64,000 nt of DNA from Eulemur rufifrons. Lineage: Eukaryota; Chordata; Mammalia; Primates; Lemuridae. The stretch covers positions 253,694,843-253,758,842 of the forward strand of contig NC_090989.1 of NCBI RefSeq assembly GCF_041146395.1, written 5' to 3'. Under the pieces are notes generated by a model. That model saw only the letters and a list, made by a program, of their open reading frames with translations, made no database searches and was not told where the DNA came from. The position numbers were made by a program, and so were the translations under genes. How positions within the stretch are numbered: position 1 is the stretch's first letter; every line of letters starts with the position of its first letter. Positions 10,022 through 22,699 of this stretch are shown here, piece after piece.

Positions 10022-13000
10022 GTTTCATTTGGACTAAATGGAGATTAGAAGATCTTAGTAAATATTCCTACCAACAGTGGAACTCTAAGGCTCTTGTATC
10101 AGCTTAAGGTAGCTTAGTCTTATGTTAGGGTCCCTAATAGAATACGTAAGTCACCTTATTGGAAGAATTGCTCAGGATTAATACAGAAAATGTTAATGCT
10201 TTCCTCCTTGACCCTTAAACACACAGTGTTAACAGCCTCTATATGTTTACAGGAACAGTACTCCAGTGTTTACACCTTGTATATCCTTCTTTCTATATCT
10301 TTCTCCATGGTTATGTAAAGGACGTTGAAACCCCCCACCCCCAGCAGTTTTGCAGTCATTGTTTATACATCTCTGAGACATACTTTTTTTCACTTTTATT
10401 AGATCACATTCCTTGGTTAATTGATATAGAGCTTGATTTTCTAATAGCTGTATGATATTCTATATACATATAGAGTGGAATGTACAGAATAGGTGTTTCA
10501 GATGTTACTGAACTATTCCCTAAGATTTCCAATTGTTTTTAGTTCTGTAGACATTATTACAAGCACATATATACTTTTGTGCTGAATTTTTTCCTAAAAA
10601 AATTGGTTTAGTGATGTTTAGTCTGGAGAAGGAATGAGAATAATCCCATTGTTTATTAGAGCTTGAATTTCTTCTGGAATTTATATGGGACCAATATTTA
10701 ATTTCAAACTGGATGGTGAATTTAATTACACCAAAAGAGATCCAGCTGCCATGCAGTTTTGAAGATAAATGTCATTAGTGCCTCAGCCTGGTCTGACCAG
10801 TCTCTTCCTTGTTTAAAGGAGGTAAGCAACTATTTTAGCTAAAACGACAAGCTATAAAAAAACACCTGTAGGTCCAGGAGATATAGAAGGAAATGCTTAG
10901 AAATTATCATGCTAAATATGCTATTGTAGGAAATACTAGTTAAAAATTTTAAAAACAGATCATTTAAGGCCAAGAAAAGAAAACACCCTTCTTGTTAATT
11001 GCTTTATTGATGAAAGGATCCTAATACTACCTGAAAACTTTTAGCACACTGTCAAATTCAGAATGTGCTTGTTATTAGCAAATCTTTTTATTTATGTGGT
11101 GATTGTACACCTCTAGTTACTGAATAAATGTTTTAGATTCATTGATCTGCAAGGCAGATGGCTTAAGAATAGGCTGGATGCATGGATTCTAGTCCTAGCT
11201 GTGATGCTTTTGACCAGTTGTACAAATATTCCAAGTTTTCACTTCCTGGGATTGCCTTTCCTTTCCTTATTATAAACTTGATTGTTTCTAAAGTTTTTCA
11301 GTTCTTGTAGTGAGCAAATCCTACATTAAGTTAATCTTTATGTTGTTGAAATGTTCTTATGTTAAGGAACCATTTACAAAGATGATATTTGGTATACAGA
11401 AAGGGAAGTAGTAAATGTTTTTATTATGTTGAATGAGCTTTGCATTTTGGACCTGTTATACTTACGAAGCATTTTTATGACAGTTTTAGCCTTTTCAACT
11501 GATATCTTTATGTTGTACCTCTTAGAAGTCTACTCAATGTATTTTTAGTATCTTAAATAAGAATATAATTTTTGAGCCACGTTTCTAAGTCATATGTTGT
11601 TTCCCTGGTCAACATATGAGTAGAATTAATCTGGTAACAATGCCCTATGCTCTCCTACCATACCACAAGATTCTTTTTTTTTTTTAATTCTTATTTATCA
11701 ATTTAACCCTTTATTAATTAATCAAACCAATTACTTGTTTTATTCTTATTTTTTTCTGGTGTTTTTCAAGCCAGAGTTTGTTTTCATAATTATGTCTGAT
11801 AATTCTGTACAGTAATTGTTGGAGGGAAGTCGTTAGTGAGAACAAATTTAAGGTGAAGAAGATATTATTGTTCCCCAACATTAGCAATAATGAAGTTGAA
11901 TTTCTAGTCATACACCTTTTTGTGGTTATTTGGGCGTTGAATTACCAGTCTTTGTGAAGCCAGTATTGCAACTTAAGTAGTAGAAGAAAGAGGCATTTCT
12001 GAAGTAATCTTAGAAATTAGGATTCAGGAAAATAAAAACTTTATTTTGTAAATTAAAGCTCTCCCTGTGTTATATTAAATTTTAATAACATTGATATTCT
12101 GTTTGCTTTATGAAACCTTTTATTACAAACAGTTATGAATATGAACATCTCATTTGACTACTGATGAACAGAGGGAAAAATCTAAATTAAAACTTTAAAT
12201 ACCACTATTTAATTACCCAAATGGCTTTGACTGTGTTAAAGAGTGCCTGGGATTATTCTGTTTTTCAATTTGTTTTAATGCTTCCTTGGTAAAAGCTGAT
12301 GGATTCCCAGGCCCATTGCTGTCACTGATGAACTATATAAAGATAAATGACATTATGGTAAATTCCACTTAATGACACATTTTTAATTTTCAGAACACAG
12401 ACATTTTCGGGCTAGTGAATGAAGGCTAATTACCTCAAGATCAGAACAAAATAACTCCTCATTTCGAAAGATAATAGAAAAGAAATGTTGCAGATTAATG
12501 ATGCTATTTATCTTTAAAGGAAAAAAATTTTATCTTTATCCAGATAGCATAGCTCCCTGAGGAGCATGGTTATAAAATGAATCTGAAGTCGCAACTTAAT
12601 AGGTTATTAAAATTGTGAGTGCAGGCTCTCCTGCTTTAGTCTTTCCATAAATTTAAATTGAAGGTCTGCTTTATTCAAAAAGGAGCAGCTTGTTTATGAG
12701 GCCAAAGGGAGCAACATACGTTACTGACAAAAGATGCGCTTAACCCCATTCTAATATCTTCTCTATTTCTCTGAATGAAACTCAACTATTTGAAAAAGTA
12801 TTTTTAAATTTTGTTACTGCTCTTGATTGATACCTACATGCAAGGGCCACATTTTAAACTTACCTAATATTAAAATAAAAAAATGAGCCGTGAATACTCC
12901 AAGTCTTTACTAAATACATACAAATCAATTTCTAATCTGATTTAATTGTGAGTGTATGTGTATTTTTAAACATTTGAATTTTGTTTTCTAATAGGGAAAT

Positions 13001-15182
13001 ATCTTGGCCTATGAAGATGTGATTTTGTGGTCACAGTAGGAATTTATAGGAATTGTTCAATAAATCATTATCCACAGTTAAAGGATTAGCAATAATCCTT
13101 TTGCTACACTCCCACACAAGTAACACAGTAGTGAGTCAGAGAATATTACTTGATCATAGAGGCTTTAACCTGTTCGTGACATCCTAAACTCCTGTCTTTT
13201 ACCCTAGGTAATAGAACTGTTATTTCTTCACTAACGAGGTCATATAGCATTTTCTGTAATTTTCATTTTTATCTCTTAGGTAGTACACGATTTGCCTGAA
13301 TATTGATCATATTGGGCCACAGAAAAATGTTTGTTACCATGAAAGGAAATAATGTTTTGCACGTGATAGAAATTTCATTATATTATTGTGATATTATTTT
13401 GTACCTTTTCAATTTTATTGCTCTAAATAGTCACAGAAACACATGTTTTATCTTGCAGGAACAGCAGTACACTGCCCATAACATTATTTTGACATGAAAT
13501 TTTCTGTTGACATTTCTTAGAATAGTTAAGAACAGTATTCTTTGTAATTTTAATTGCTGTATGCATTTGATTATATATTACATGTTATGAAAGCCTGTTT
13601 GTTTTTAAAATGTTCTGTTTTAAGCTTTTTGACCCTATAGGTTATGTGTAATTTCTAATAAAATAATTTTAAATTATTGAGTCTGAAATCAGACACTCAT
13701 ATTTACTAACAACTGTGGGAAAATACTATAAAATGCAACTTGTTTCAAATCCTCTATCTCACTGTTCTTCATTTTAGTACTTTAATTATTACTATTTAAT
13801 TTAAATTTTTAACATTATCCCCTACAAGGCTTTCTTTATTCTTTATTTGCTACAGGTGTTTCTGTCTTATAGTGACTTAAGGAGCTAAGAACTCTGAACA
13901 TTATGTTTTATAGTCAGAAGTCATCCTACTGTTGAGACAAAAATGAATATTATTTTTCAAATATTAAAATAATTAGCTTGTGTAATGACCTTGTTTCTGA
14001 TTCCTAGTAACAATACCTGCAAAAGTGAAAAGAAATAAGTATGTTTTATGCATATAAGTGAAACTTAAGTAATTCATTATTCATATTCTCTAATCCATTT
14101 TTAATTGTGGATAACAATATGTACTATAAGCCTGTGTGTTATTTGACTATGATTTGGTGAACTTTCTGATTCACTCTCTCATTCATTTAAAAAAATTACA
14201 AAATTTTTTAGGAATTCTAGAAACCTTTAATCAGCCATAGAACTATATACTGCTGTAATATAAAGACAAGGCAATAGCATTTTGGCATATTATGAAACAT
14301 TTTTTCCCCAAAATTTAATTGATTAAAATGCCTGTGCTTAGAGTGTATGTACTACATGTTTTCTGCATGGTTCTTATCCTTCAGCTCAAAAAATGACCTT
14401 GTATTTATTGTTAGTCAGGATAATACACACTAAAATGTTCTAGAGCATTAATGATATTGTATCCATGCTCCTATGTCGTTCCCAATTACTACTATTTATT
14501 TTAAAATTTTCACAGTTTGCCCTATCTGCCCTTCATCAGTGCAAGTTTATTTTAAAGACACTTACATGCAACTTAGGCAGTGAAAATGTCAGAAATTGTC
14601 AGGGTTATATTTTGGAGTCAGATGTATTCTCCTCTGAATATGAAAATCGGTTATTTTTTTAATGTGCAAGTTTTCTCTTTCATTGATGATCTTGAATAAA
14701 TATTCTGTTTAAAAATTCTCTGTTATGGCCTATAACTACCTTTCATATGTGCTTTAAAAATTCTGTATTAAAGCAAGTCATTGATCCTTTCTAGTTAATT
14801 GTCTTTTAGTTCTTTGGTAGTTTCTGATATTTCAGTTTAGCAGTAGCCTGTAAAAATCATATGGAAAACAGACAAATTTAGGGCTATAAAATTGCTAATA
14901 ATGGTTTTATAGCAAGGGTCACAAGCTAGTTACTGTTATACCTCTTTCACAATTGTGGAATTTTGCTTGGATCTGTTTGTCAGGTAACAGATGGAATTAA
15001 GTACAAAGATTCTTGACAGGACCAGAAAGATATCTTTGTGGTTTAAATCCTCAAATCTGACCACAGTTAAATACTAAGGCTTTGTCAAAGTTACAAATCA
15101 TAATAAAGTGCTTTAGCTTTCCACTTTATTTGTGACTAACTCCTCAAGCTAGCTATTGTCGTTTGATGGTTAGGGAATGCAA
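10022..15182. other. Repeat-poor AT-rich sequence
   Basis: About 5 kb with no Alu and almost no recognisable repeat, apart from weak L1M-like text near 10240-10600 and a MIR-like patch near 11160-11260. Intron-like acceptor patterns occur at 13450-13455 ('ttttatcttgcag') but the open stretch after them is only 12 codons. The low repeat density, notably 12300-13100, would fit conserved non-coding sequence, but this cannot be judged without alignment. Confidence 0.45.
11160..11262 (+). repeat. MIR-like fragment
   Basis: Text 'ggattctagtcctagctgtg', 'gaccagttgtacaaatatt' and 'ttttcacttcctgggatt' sits in the order of the MIR core (description, 'gaccttgggcaagtt', 'tcctcatctg'). Diverged. Confidence 0.4.
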
Positions 15183-15345
15183 TCAGAGGCAAATCTAAAT
15201 TTCAGTTTTAATACTGACCCTAGTTATTGTTGAGATAGTATATAAATTCTTGTCCCTCTGTGTAGTATGTAAATTCTTGTCCCTGCTGTGTCCGTTTTCT
15301 TACCTGTGAAAATTATGGGCATAGACGGATTCCAATTGTAATCTA
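15183..15345 (+). repeat. MIR-like fragment with a 27-bp internal duplication
   Basis: MIR-like text ends in 'ttttcttacctgtgaaaatt'. Within it aaattcttgtccct occurs at 15244-15257 and again at 15271-15284, so a unit of about 27 bp appears duplicated in tandem. Confidence 0.4.
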
Positions 15346-15531
15346 CAGAGCTTTGGGGAAGGAATAGTGGGTGTTAGGAGGTCTAGTGGGCCACTCTGTA
15401 CGATCATTTTTTCCCTTTCTGCTTACCCAGAACAATTGTGTTTTTTGGATTAGAACTCTTCTTAAGATTTGGTTGCAAAAAATGTACTTTCAAAACAGGA
15501 AAAAAGTTTTAAAACCACTTCTAGACTGGTT

Positions 15532-15747
15532 CAGGAATTGGCAAACTATAGCCCACTGGCCACATGTGGCCCAACACTGTTGTTGGAAAGAATGTTTTAT
15601 TGGAGCAAAGCCATGCTGATTTGTTTACATATAGTCCCTGGCTGCTTATGTGGCATAGTTAGATGTTGTGACAGAGGAAAGGAAAGGAAAGGAAAGCTCA
15701 AAATATTTATCTGGCACCTTTTTACAAAAAAAGGTTGCCAATGCCTG
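15532..15747 (+). repeat. hAT-Charlie-type non-autonomous DNA transposon
   Basis: Begins 'caggaattggcaaactat' and ends 'gttgccaatgcctg', which are imperfect terminal inverted repeats. Internal text 'atgttttattggagcaaagc', 'ctggctgcttatgtggca' and 'ctcaaaatatttatctggc' matches a common mammalian hAT MITE. It contains a short GGAAA tandem run (about 15676-15696). It overlaps the small plus-strand frames at 15371-15753, which are therefore not genes. Confidence 0.7.
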
Positions 15748-15949
15748 CACTAGGTACTCACTAATCTTACACCTGAAAATTAGTTCCTCAGGATAGCTTA
15801 ACTTCTGCGTGCAGTTTTTCGTAGACTGCGCACTAATTCTTGGCTAATTCTTTTTGTTTTAAAACATTATTTAGGTCTAATCTTCATGAAACTATGTTTG
15901 ACCATTCAGCCTTTGTATTCCCTAGCACTCTTCTAAGAATACTTACTTT

Positions 15950-16253
15950 GGCCCGGCATGATTAGTCACACCTGTAATCCTAGCACTTTGGGAGGCCGAG
16001 GGGGGAGGATTACTTGAGCCCAGGAGTTTGAGACCAGAGTGAGCAACACAGTGAGACCTCATCTCTGCAGAAAATTGGAATATTAGCCAGCATGGTGTTG
16101 TGAACCTATAGCCCTAGTTAGCTGGGAGACTGAGTCAGGAGGATCACTTGAGCCCAGTTGTTTGAGGTTGTAGTGAACTATGATGACACTACTGCACTCT
16201 AGCCCGGACAACAGAGTGAGACCCTGTCTCAGAAACAAAGAAACAACAAAAAA
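15950..16253 (+). repeat. Alu element (AluJ-like)
   Basis: Dimeric Alu starting 'ggcccggcatgattagtcac' and ending 'gagaccctgtctcagaaac' with an impure A-rich tail. No lemur-type linker block. Many substitutions indicate an old copy. Confidence 0.9.
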
Positions 16254-16439
16254 GAATAGCTATTTTGTGCTTATTTAACCTAAAGTATATAAAAAGAAAT
16301 ACTGTTATAGTAAATGCTTCATAGCCCATAGTTAATTGGTTAGGCAAGATCAATGTATATACAATGATTATAGGACAATTTAAGATATAGTATGGTAGAT
16401 TTTCAAATTGTGAGTCTAAAAGTAAGGTTAGTAGAACAG

Positions 16440-17100
16440 AGAAATTCTGTGTGGTTAGAGGAGTGTGTTTTGGTTTTCTTGTTTTGTTTTTTGAAGAAAT
16501 GTGACTTGACCTGATCTCTGAAGGGTAGGCAGAATTTGAATAGCTATCAAGGATGTCAGAAGGAAATCGCTTGGGTAAGGAAAGTATAGAAAAGGGAATG
16601 AACTTATGGGTAGTGAATGTTATTGGGCTCCTTGGAGCAATGAAAATGAAGTGATGTTAATAAGGAAGGAAAGGGCAGATTACTAGATGACAGAGTTTGA
16701 TGTGGAAGATACTTATAAATCATGTTTTGTTCTTGAGTTAGGAAGTGATGAAATAATTATATGTACAAGTAATCAGTAAGATCTGATCATTGTACTGTTG
16801 ATCAGTACTATGCTAAGTGCTTCAGAAACTCCACAGGATTTGCTGTATGACCATTTGTTTTCAGGAAGCTTATATTCTGATTAGACTTCTAAGGCAGGTG
16901 ACCAATCATAAAATTGAAGGGTATCGCATGATATTGTCAAATGTGAGTGATAGTACTATGGAAGTTTTAAAAAGGAAGAAATTAACGAGAGCTTTGAAGT
17001 CATGAAGCATTTCATGTAGGGCTAGCATTTATGCTGTGCCTTGAGGGATGAAGAGGACTTGGGTAGGTAGAATTCACGTAGGTAGTGGGAAGGGTATTGT
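16440..17100 (+). repeat. Ancient unclassified interspersed repeat (copy 1)
   Basis: Text such as 'cctgatctctgaagggtagg', 'gaaaagggaatgaacttatg', 'gtgccttgagggatgaagag' and 'gtagtgggaagggtattg' resembles a common old mammalian repeat that also appears near 38.2-39.1 kb and 55.4 kb. I cannot name the family with confidence. The small frame 16817-17005 has no protein similarity I recognise. Confidence 0.4.
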
Positions 17101-17124
17101 TGGCAGGGAAAACAAAGTGAACAC

Positions 17125-17565
17125 AAAGTGACTTGCACGTAAATGTTCCAACTGGCTGTATTCAGATGAAAGCTAGAAATAACATGCATGTCCATTACCC
17201 AGTAGATTGATAAGAAAACTGTGATGTATCTATTCAAAGGAACAAATTACTGATACATTCTGCAACAAGAAGGAGTCTCTATATCTTTATACTCAGTTAT
17301 TGAAGTCAGACACAGCAGACTATATACTGCATGAATCTATTCCAGTAACATTCTGTGAAAGGCAAAACTAATGACAAAAATCAGAGCAGTAGTTGTCATT
17401 AAATGGAAGAGATTTATTGTGAAAAAATCATAAAGAAACCTTTTGAAGACAGGAAAATGTTCTGTATCTTAGTTGTGGTGGATATCCCAGAACTTTATAC
17501 ATTTGAATTTTCAAAGCTTATTGAATTGTAAATAAATTATGAATTTTATTTTGTATAAATTATAA
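17125..17565 (+). repeat. L1M LINE 3' end
   Basis: Old L1 text in sense order: 'catgtccattacccagtag' (ORF2 end), 'aacaaattactgatacattc', 'gaagtcagacacagcagac', 'tgaatctattccagtaac', 'ggcaaaactaatgacaaaaa', 'gaaaatgttctgtatcttag', 'actttatacatttgaatttt'. Diverged, no open frame. Confidence 0.75.
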
Positions 17566-17856
17566 AGTTGATAAAGTAGATAAGGAAATGTGTTCATAAT
17601 AGGAAATTTCTACATACATAAATCCACTTTCATGATAGTTCACTTATAAGTGAAAAGGGGGAAATTATAATTTAATATTACATTGATAATTTAATACTGC
17701 ATTGATTAATGGCCCCCAGTTCCTTTATGTAAATGGCTTAAATAGTCGACAATAGGGTAATAGTTAATTAAGGCACATTCAAACAATAAAATATTATATA
17801 ACAATTAAAAATCAATGTCTAGCAGAATACTCAGTACAGTGGGAAACTTTACAATA

Positions 17857-19217
17857 CAGTCATGCATCACTTCATACCAGGGGTATATTGGGAGAAATGT
17901 GTAGTTAGGCAATTTTGTCTGTTATGTAAACATAACAGAATGAACTTAATACTAAACTAAATTGTACAGCCTAATACACACCTAGGCTATATGGTATAGC
18001 CTGTTGCTTCTAGGCTACAAACCTGTATAGCATGTTACCGTTCTGAGTACTATAGGCAGTTGGAACTCAATGGTAAGTATTTGTGTATCTAAACATGTCT
18101 AAACATAGAAAAGGTGCAATTAAAATATAGTATAAAAGGTAAAAATTGATATACCTGTGTAGGGCACTTACCACAAATGTAGCCTGTAGGACTGAAAATT
18201 GCTCTGGGCTAGTCAGGGAGTGAATGGTGAATAAATGTGAAGGCCTACTGTATACTACGGTAGCCTTTAAAAAACCCTGTATCTTGTAATAACACTCAAC
18301 TTAAATCATACATTGTACAGCTATACAAAAAAAAAATAGTTTCTTTATAAGGCATTCTTAAATTTAAATTTTTTTTACTTTTTAAACTTTTTTGTTTAAA
18401 ACTAAGCTGCAAACACATACACGTTAGTGTAGGCCTACACAGGGTCAGGATTATCAATATCACTGTCTTTCAGCTCTACTTCTTGTCCCACTGGAAGGTC
18501 TTCAGGGGTAGTAACACACATGGAACTGTCATCTCCTATGATTACAGTGACTTCTTCTAGAATACCTCATGAAAGACCTGCCTGTTTTATAGTTAACTTA
18601 TTTTTTAAAAAAATAAGTAAAAGGAGGTTGGGCATGGTGGCTCATGCCCTTAATCCTACCACTGTGGGAGGTGGAGGAGGAGGATCCCTTGAGGTTAGGA
18701 GTTTCAGACCAGCCTGAGCAATAGTGGGACCCCACCTCTACTAAAAATAAAAAAATTAATTGGGCATGGTGGTCCCGTGCCTGCATTCCCAGCTGCCGGG
18801 CAGGATGAGGCAGAAGGATCACTTGAGCCCAGGAGTTTGAGGTTGCAGTGAGCTAGGCTGACGCCACTGCACTTTAACCTGAGCAACAGAGCGAGACCCT
18901 GTCTCAAAAAAAAAGTAGGAGTACACTCTAAAGTCATGACAGAAAATATAGTATAATAAATAAACCAACGTAATCATTGTTTATTATCAGTGTCAAATAG
19001 TATGCGCTGTACACAATTGTATGTGCTAGATTTTTATTTGATTGGCAGTTCAGTAGGTTTCTTATACCAGCAACATCACAAACACATGAGTAATGCATCA
19101 TTAAGACATTACAATGGCTAAGGCATCTCTAGGTGATAGGAATTTTTCAGCTCATAATAATTGTCTGTTCGGTGTCTGTACATAATGACCTAAACGTCAA
19201 TGTATGGTGCATGACAG
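17857..19217 (-). mobile_element. Tigger-type (TcMar) DNA transposon, split by an Alu
   Basis: The ends are cagtcatgcatcac at 17857 and gtgcatgacag ending at 19217, which form a terminal inverted repeat. Both sides carry the TA target-site duplication of Tc1/mariner elements (17855-17856 and 19218-19219). Removing the Alu at 18626-18916 leaves about 1.07 kb, so internal deletion relative to a full autonomous element is likely. On the minus strand, 18440-18510 reads as a transposase C-terminal tail containing PEDLPVGQEVELKDSDI followed shortly by a stop. No intact transposase remains. Subfamily is uncertain (Tigger3/Tigger4 range). Confidence 0.85.
18626..18916 (+). repeat. Alu element inside the Tigger transposon
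   Basis: Starts 'ggttgggcatggtggctcat', ends 'gagaccctgtctcaaaaaaa'. It has 'gctaggctgacgccactgc' in the right arm but no long linker block, so it looks intermediate in age. It interrupts the Tigger at 18625/18917. The frames at 18520-18937 on both strands come from this Alu. Confidence 0.9.
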
Positions 19218-19426
19218 TATATTGAACGGGGGAGAAAGGAAATATAGCAGGATCTCACTTTTGTTGGGGGAAAAATGTGGGGTAGGCCACTGTTTTGTGA
19301 ATGTATATGTTGAAAGAAAACATATGTTAAGAGTGGTTATTTCTCAGTGTTAGGTTGGTAGCAGCTTTTCTTCCTTTTAAAAAAATAATTATAACATATT
19401 CAGTATTTCTACTCAATTTTCTTTCT

Positions 19427-19549
19427 CTCCATTAGAACATAGGCACCACGAGAACAAGAATTTTAGTTTCCCGTCTCCCTCCCCTTGCTGTATCCACTGA
19501 TTCTAGAACAGTATTCCATAAATACTTGTTGAATGAATGCACTGAACTT
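19427..19549 (+). repeat. L2 3'-end fragment
   Basis: Text 'ccattagaacataggcacc', 'gagaacaagaattttagt', 'ttctagaacagtattccat' and 'aaatacttgttgaatgaatg' is the classic L2 3' terminus. Confidence 0.7.
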
Positions 19550-19903
19550 TCATAGCTAGTTGGGCCTGAGACTAGGTTGGTTTTTTTCTGTTGACTTTTG
19601 TGCTTGTTTTAATTACAATAGTTGTGATTACTGGAACTTTATGGAATGTTTTTCTATCTGGTGAGACAAGTTCTCTGATATTCATAATTAAATTATTATA
19701 GACTTTTCTTATGTTGCACTACTTACAAATATCCTATTGGAAGTTTTATTTGGAATTGCACTAGTTATATAGATTAATTTGGCATCTTTTGATGAAGAGT
19801 TTAGAACATTAGGATGACAGAATGAATTATTTAGATACTCCTCCATACCCTTATGTAAACTTTATGGCTATCTTATTATTAGTTGGCCTATTAATTTTTT
19901 GGT

Positions 19904-20574
<671 letters not shown>

Positions 20575-20581
20575 TATTTCC

Positions 20582-21345
20582 CACACTCGGCTCATATTTA
20601 CTGAATATATTTCTAGGTACACTTTAATTTTGTGAGTGTTGCTACTGAGATCTAGTTTTCTTTATGTTTTATATTTTTTCTCAAATACAGGTATGCTGTC
20701 AAGTTTTGTATATTTACCTTTTATTAAGCCACCTTATTTGAAAATGATACATAGTATTTCTAAAATTTATAACTCAACATTGTTGATTTCTGAAGAACAA
20801 AACTTCTTTATGGCTTAAAAAATACATAATTTTAGTGGTTGAGGAGTTAGATTTCTTTCTCCACTTTGTCACGGGATTGTTGAGAGCTTCCTATCACAAT
20901 GGTCAAGTATTCATTATTTAAAACAGAACAATCTCCAAGTTTAAAAGCGGTGCAGTGATACTTCTGGGGGGGCATTTCACCTACCCCATGACATTAGGGA
21001 GAATTCCTGGAGAAGCTTGAAGGATCAATACTGTGGTCTTTGGTCAGCAAGTGATTGCTGGCCATAATTAATAAATGAATCAAATGGTTTCATTGTTTGG
21101 TTCCTTGTAGGTATATTTTTTGTAGCATTTTTTCACTGTTCCTTTCTTTCTACTATCCTAGATTATAATTCAGGAGTCTTTTTCATTCTGGTAAATTCCC
21201 CAAAGCAGCAGTGTATTGTGTTAATAGTTATTTTGTTATACACATTTCTGTTCAGTTTACATGTGTTCTTGCTTGTGTTCATGCCTTACCTTTCTTAAAT
21301 TGTTAAGCTCTTTAAAGGAAAGGAATATGTTTTGTGTAAAGTTCT
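20582..21345. other. Unassigned sequence
   Basis: AT-rich with no recognised repeat or gene. Confidence 0.5.
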
Positions 21346-21349
21346 CTTA

Positions 21350-21545
21350 ATCAGATTTGTACTAAGCAGTTACTGTGTGCAGTATAGCAGCTGAAGGAAG
21401 CAAGAACACTGAGCACTTGTGTGCCAGTTCTGAGCAATGTATAGGTATGGAAACTAAGAATCTGAAAGAATAGGTGTCTTGCCAAAATTTAAGCTATGGA
21501 GTGTCCGTATGATTCTAAGTTCTATACTCTTCACCCCTCTACACA
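21350..21545 (-). repeat. MIR SINE (antisense)
   Basis: Reverse-order MIR text: 'gagcacttgtgtgccagttc', 'gtatggaaactaagaatct', 'gtgtcttgccaaaatttaag' and 'tgattctaagttctatactc'. Confidence 0.6.
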
Positions 21546-21722
21546 TTAGAATCATCTGAAAAATCTAACAAATCCCACATTTTTATCATATTCACCCTCA
21601 CCTCCTATCTGGCCAGAAAATTAATTTGTGGAGATAGGGCCCACACATTTAGGTGTGTGGCAGAAACACAGAATTTTTTTCTAAGCTGACAGATGATTCT
21701 AATGGGCTGCTTTGATTAAGAA

Positions 21723-21850
21723 CAGGAGTCAGCAAAGTATGGCCCACAGCCATATCCAACCAACCTCCAGTTTTGGTTTAGCCTGGGAGCCAAGAATGGT
21801 TTTAACATTTTTAAATGGCTGGAAAAAAAAAAGATGTCTTCTTTATAGAT
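21723..21850 (+). repeat. hAT-Charlie-type transposon fragment
   Basis: Begins 'caggagtcagcaaagtatgg' followed by 'cccacagccatatccaac' and 'gccaagaatggttttaac', matching the 5' part of a common mammalian hAT element related to the one at 15532. It lacks a recognisable right end. Confidence 0.6.
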
Positions 21851-22268
21851 ATATATAAAATATTGTTTCAAACATAACTGCATTTTCTAGCATACTTAAG
21901 AGCATAGCCTACACATAAAGAGATAAAAATCTCTGGGCTCAGTCACCTCCAATTTCAGATAATTTCTTCCCATTCCATCTATTCTTTTTATGAAAGTATA
22001 AATACATCTTTTTTATTGCTTTAACTGTTAAGATTGGAGAGGAGAAATTGCTAGATCAAATTCACTAATCATTTGAGAGTATGAGGTACTGTTCTTTTGT
22101 ACCTTCATACTTTATACTGACTGATATTAATTCACATAAGGCAACATTCCCAGTTTAGTAGTATTGATTTAGAGGATTAAGGTAACACCTCCATTCCTAT
22201 TCCATTTCCAAATTAAACATACGTGGGTTGTTATAGATAAGGCAAGGAAATAATCTGCCTTCAAAGTG

Positions 22269-22684
22269 CAGATGTTCCTTGACTTATGATGAAGTTACAC
22301 CCTTATAAACCCATCATAAGTTGAAAATATTATAAGTTGAAAATGCATTTGATACAACTAACCTACCAAACATCGTAGCTTAGCCTAGCCTACCTTAAAT
22401 GTGCAGAGAACACTTTAATTAGCTTACAGTTGAGCAAAATCATCTAATAGAAATCCTATTTTATAATAGTGTTGACTATCTCATGCCTGTTTACCCTGTG
22501 ATCATATGGCTAACTGGGAACTCTCTGGCCAGCATCACAAGAGAATATTTAATGAATATTGCTAGCCTAGGCAAAGATCAAAATTCAAAATTTGAAGTAA
22601 GGTTTCTACTGAATATGTATCTCTTTCGCACCATAGTAAGGTCAAAATAACAAGTCAAACCAACTTAAGTTGGGAACTCTCTGA
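22269..22684. repeat. Tigger-like MITE
   Basis: About 416 bp starting cagatgttccttgacttatg and ending 'taagttgggaactctctg'. Text typical of a TcMar-Tigger internal-deletion derivative includes 'cccatcataagttgaaaat', 'cttagcctagcctacctta' and 'cgcaccatagtaaggtc'. The TA duplication is not preserved. Name uncertain. Confidence 0.65.
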
Positions 22685-22699
22685 AATATCATCTCAAAT

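Noticed and set aside
15676..15696. Short GGAAA tandem repeat, considered as a possible regulatory cluster
   Set aside because: Four units inside a decayed hAT MITE; simple slippage explains it.
18520..18937. Overlapping plus and minus frames
   Set aside because: All lie in the Alu at 18626-18916 and the surrounding Tigger.
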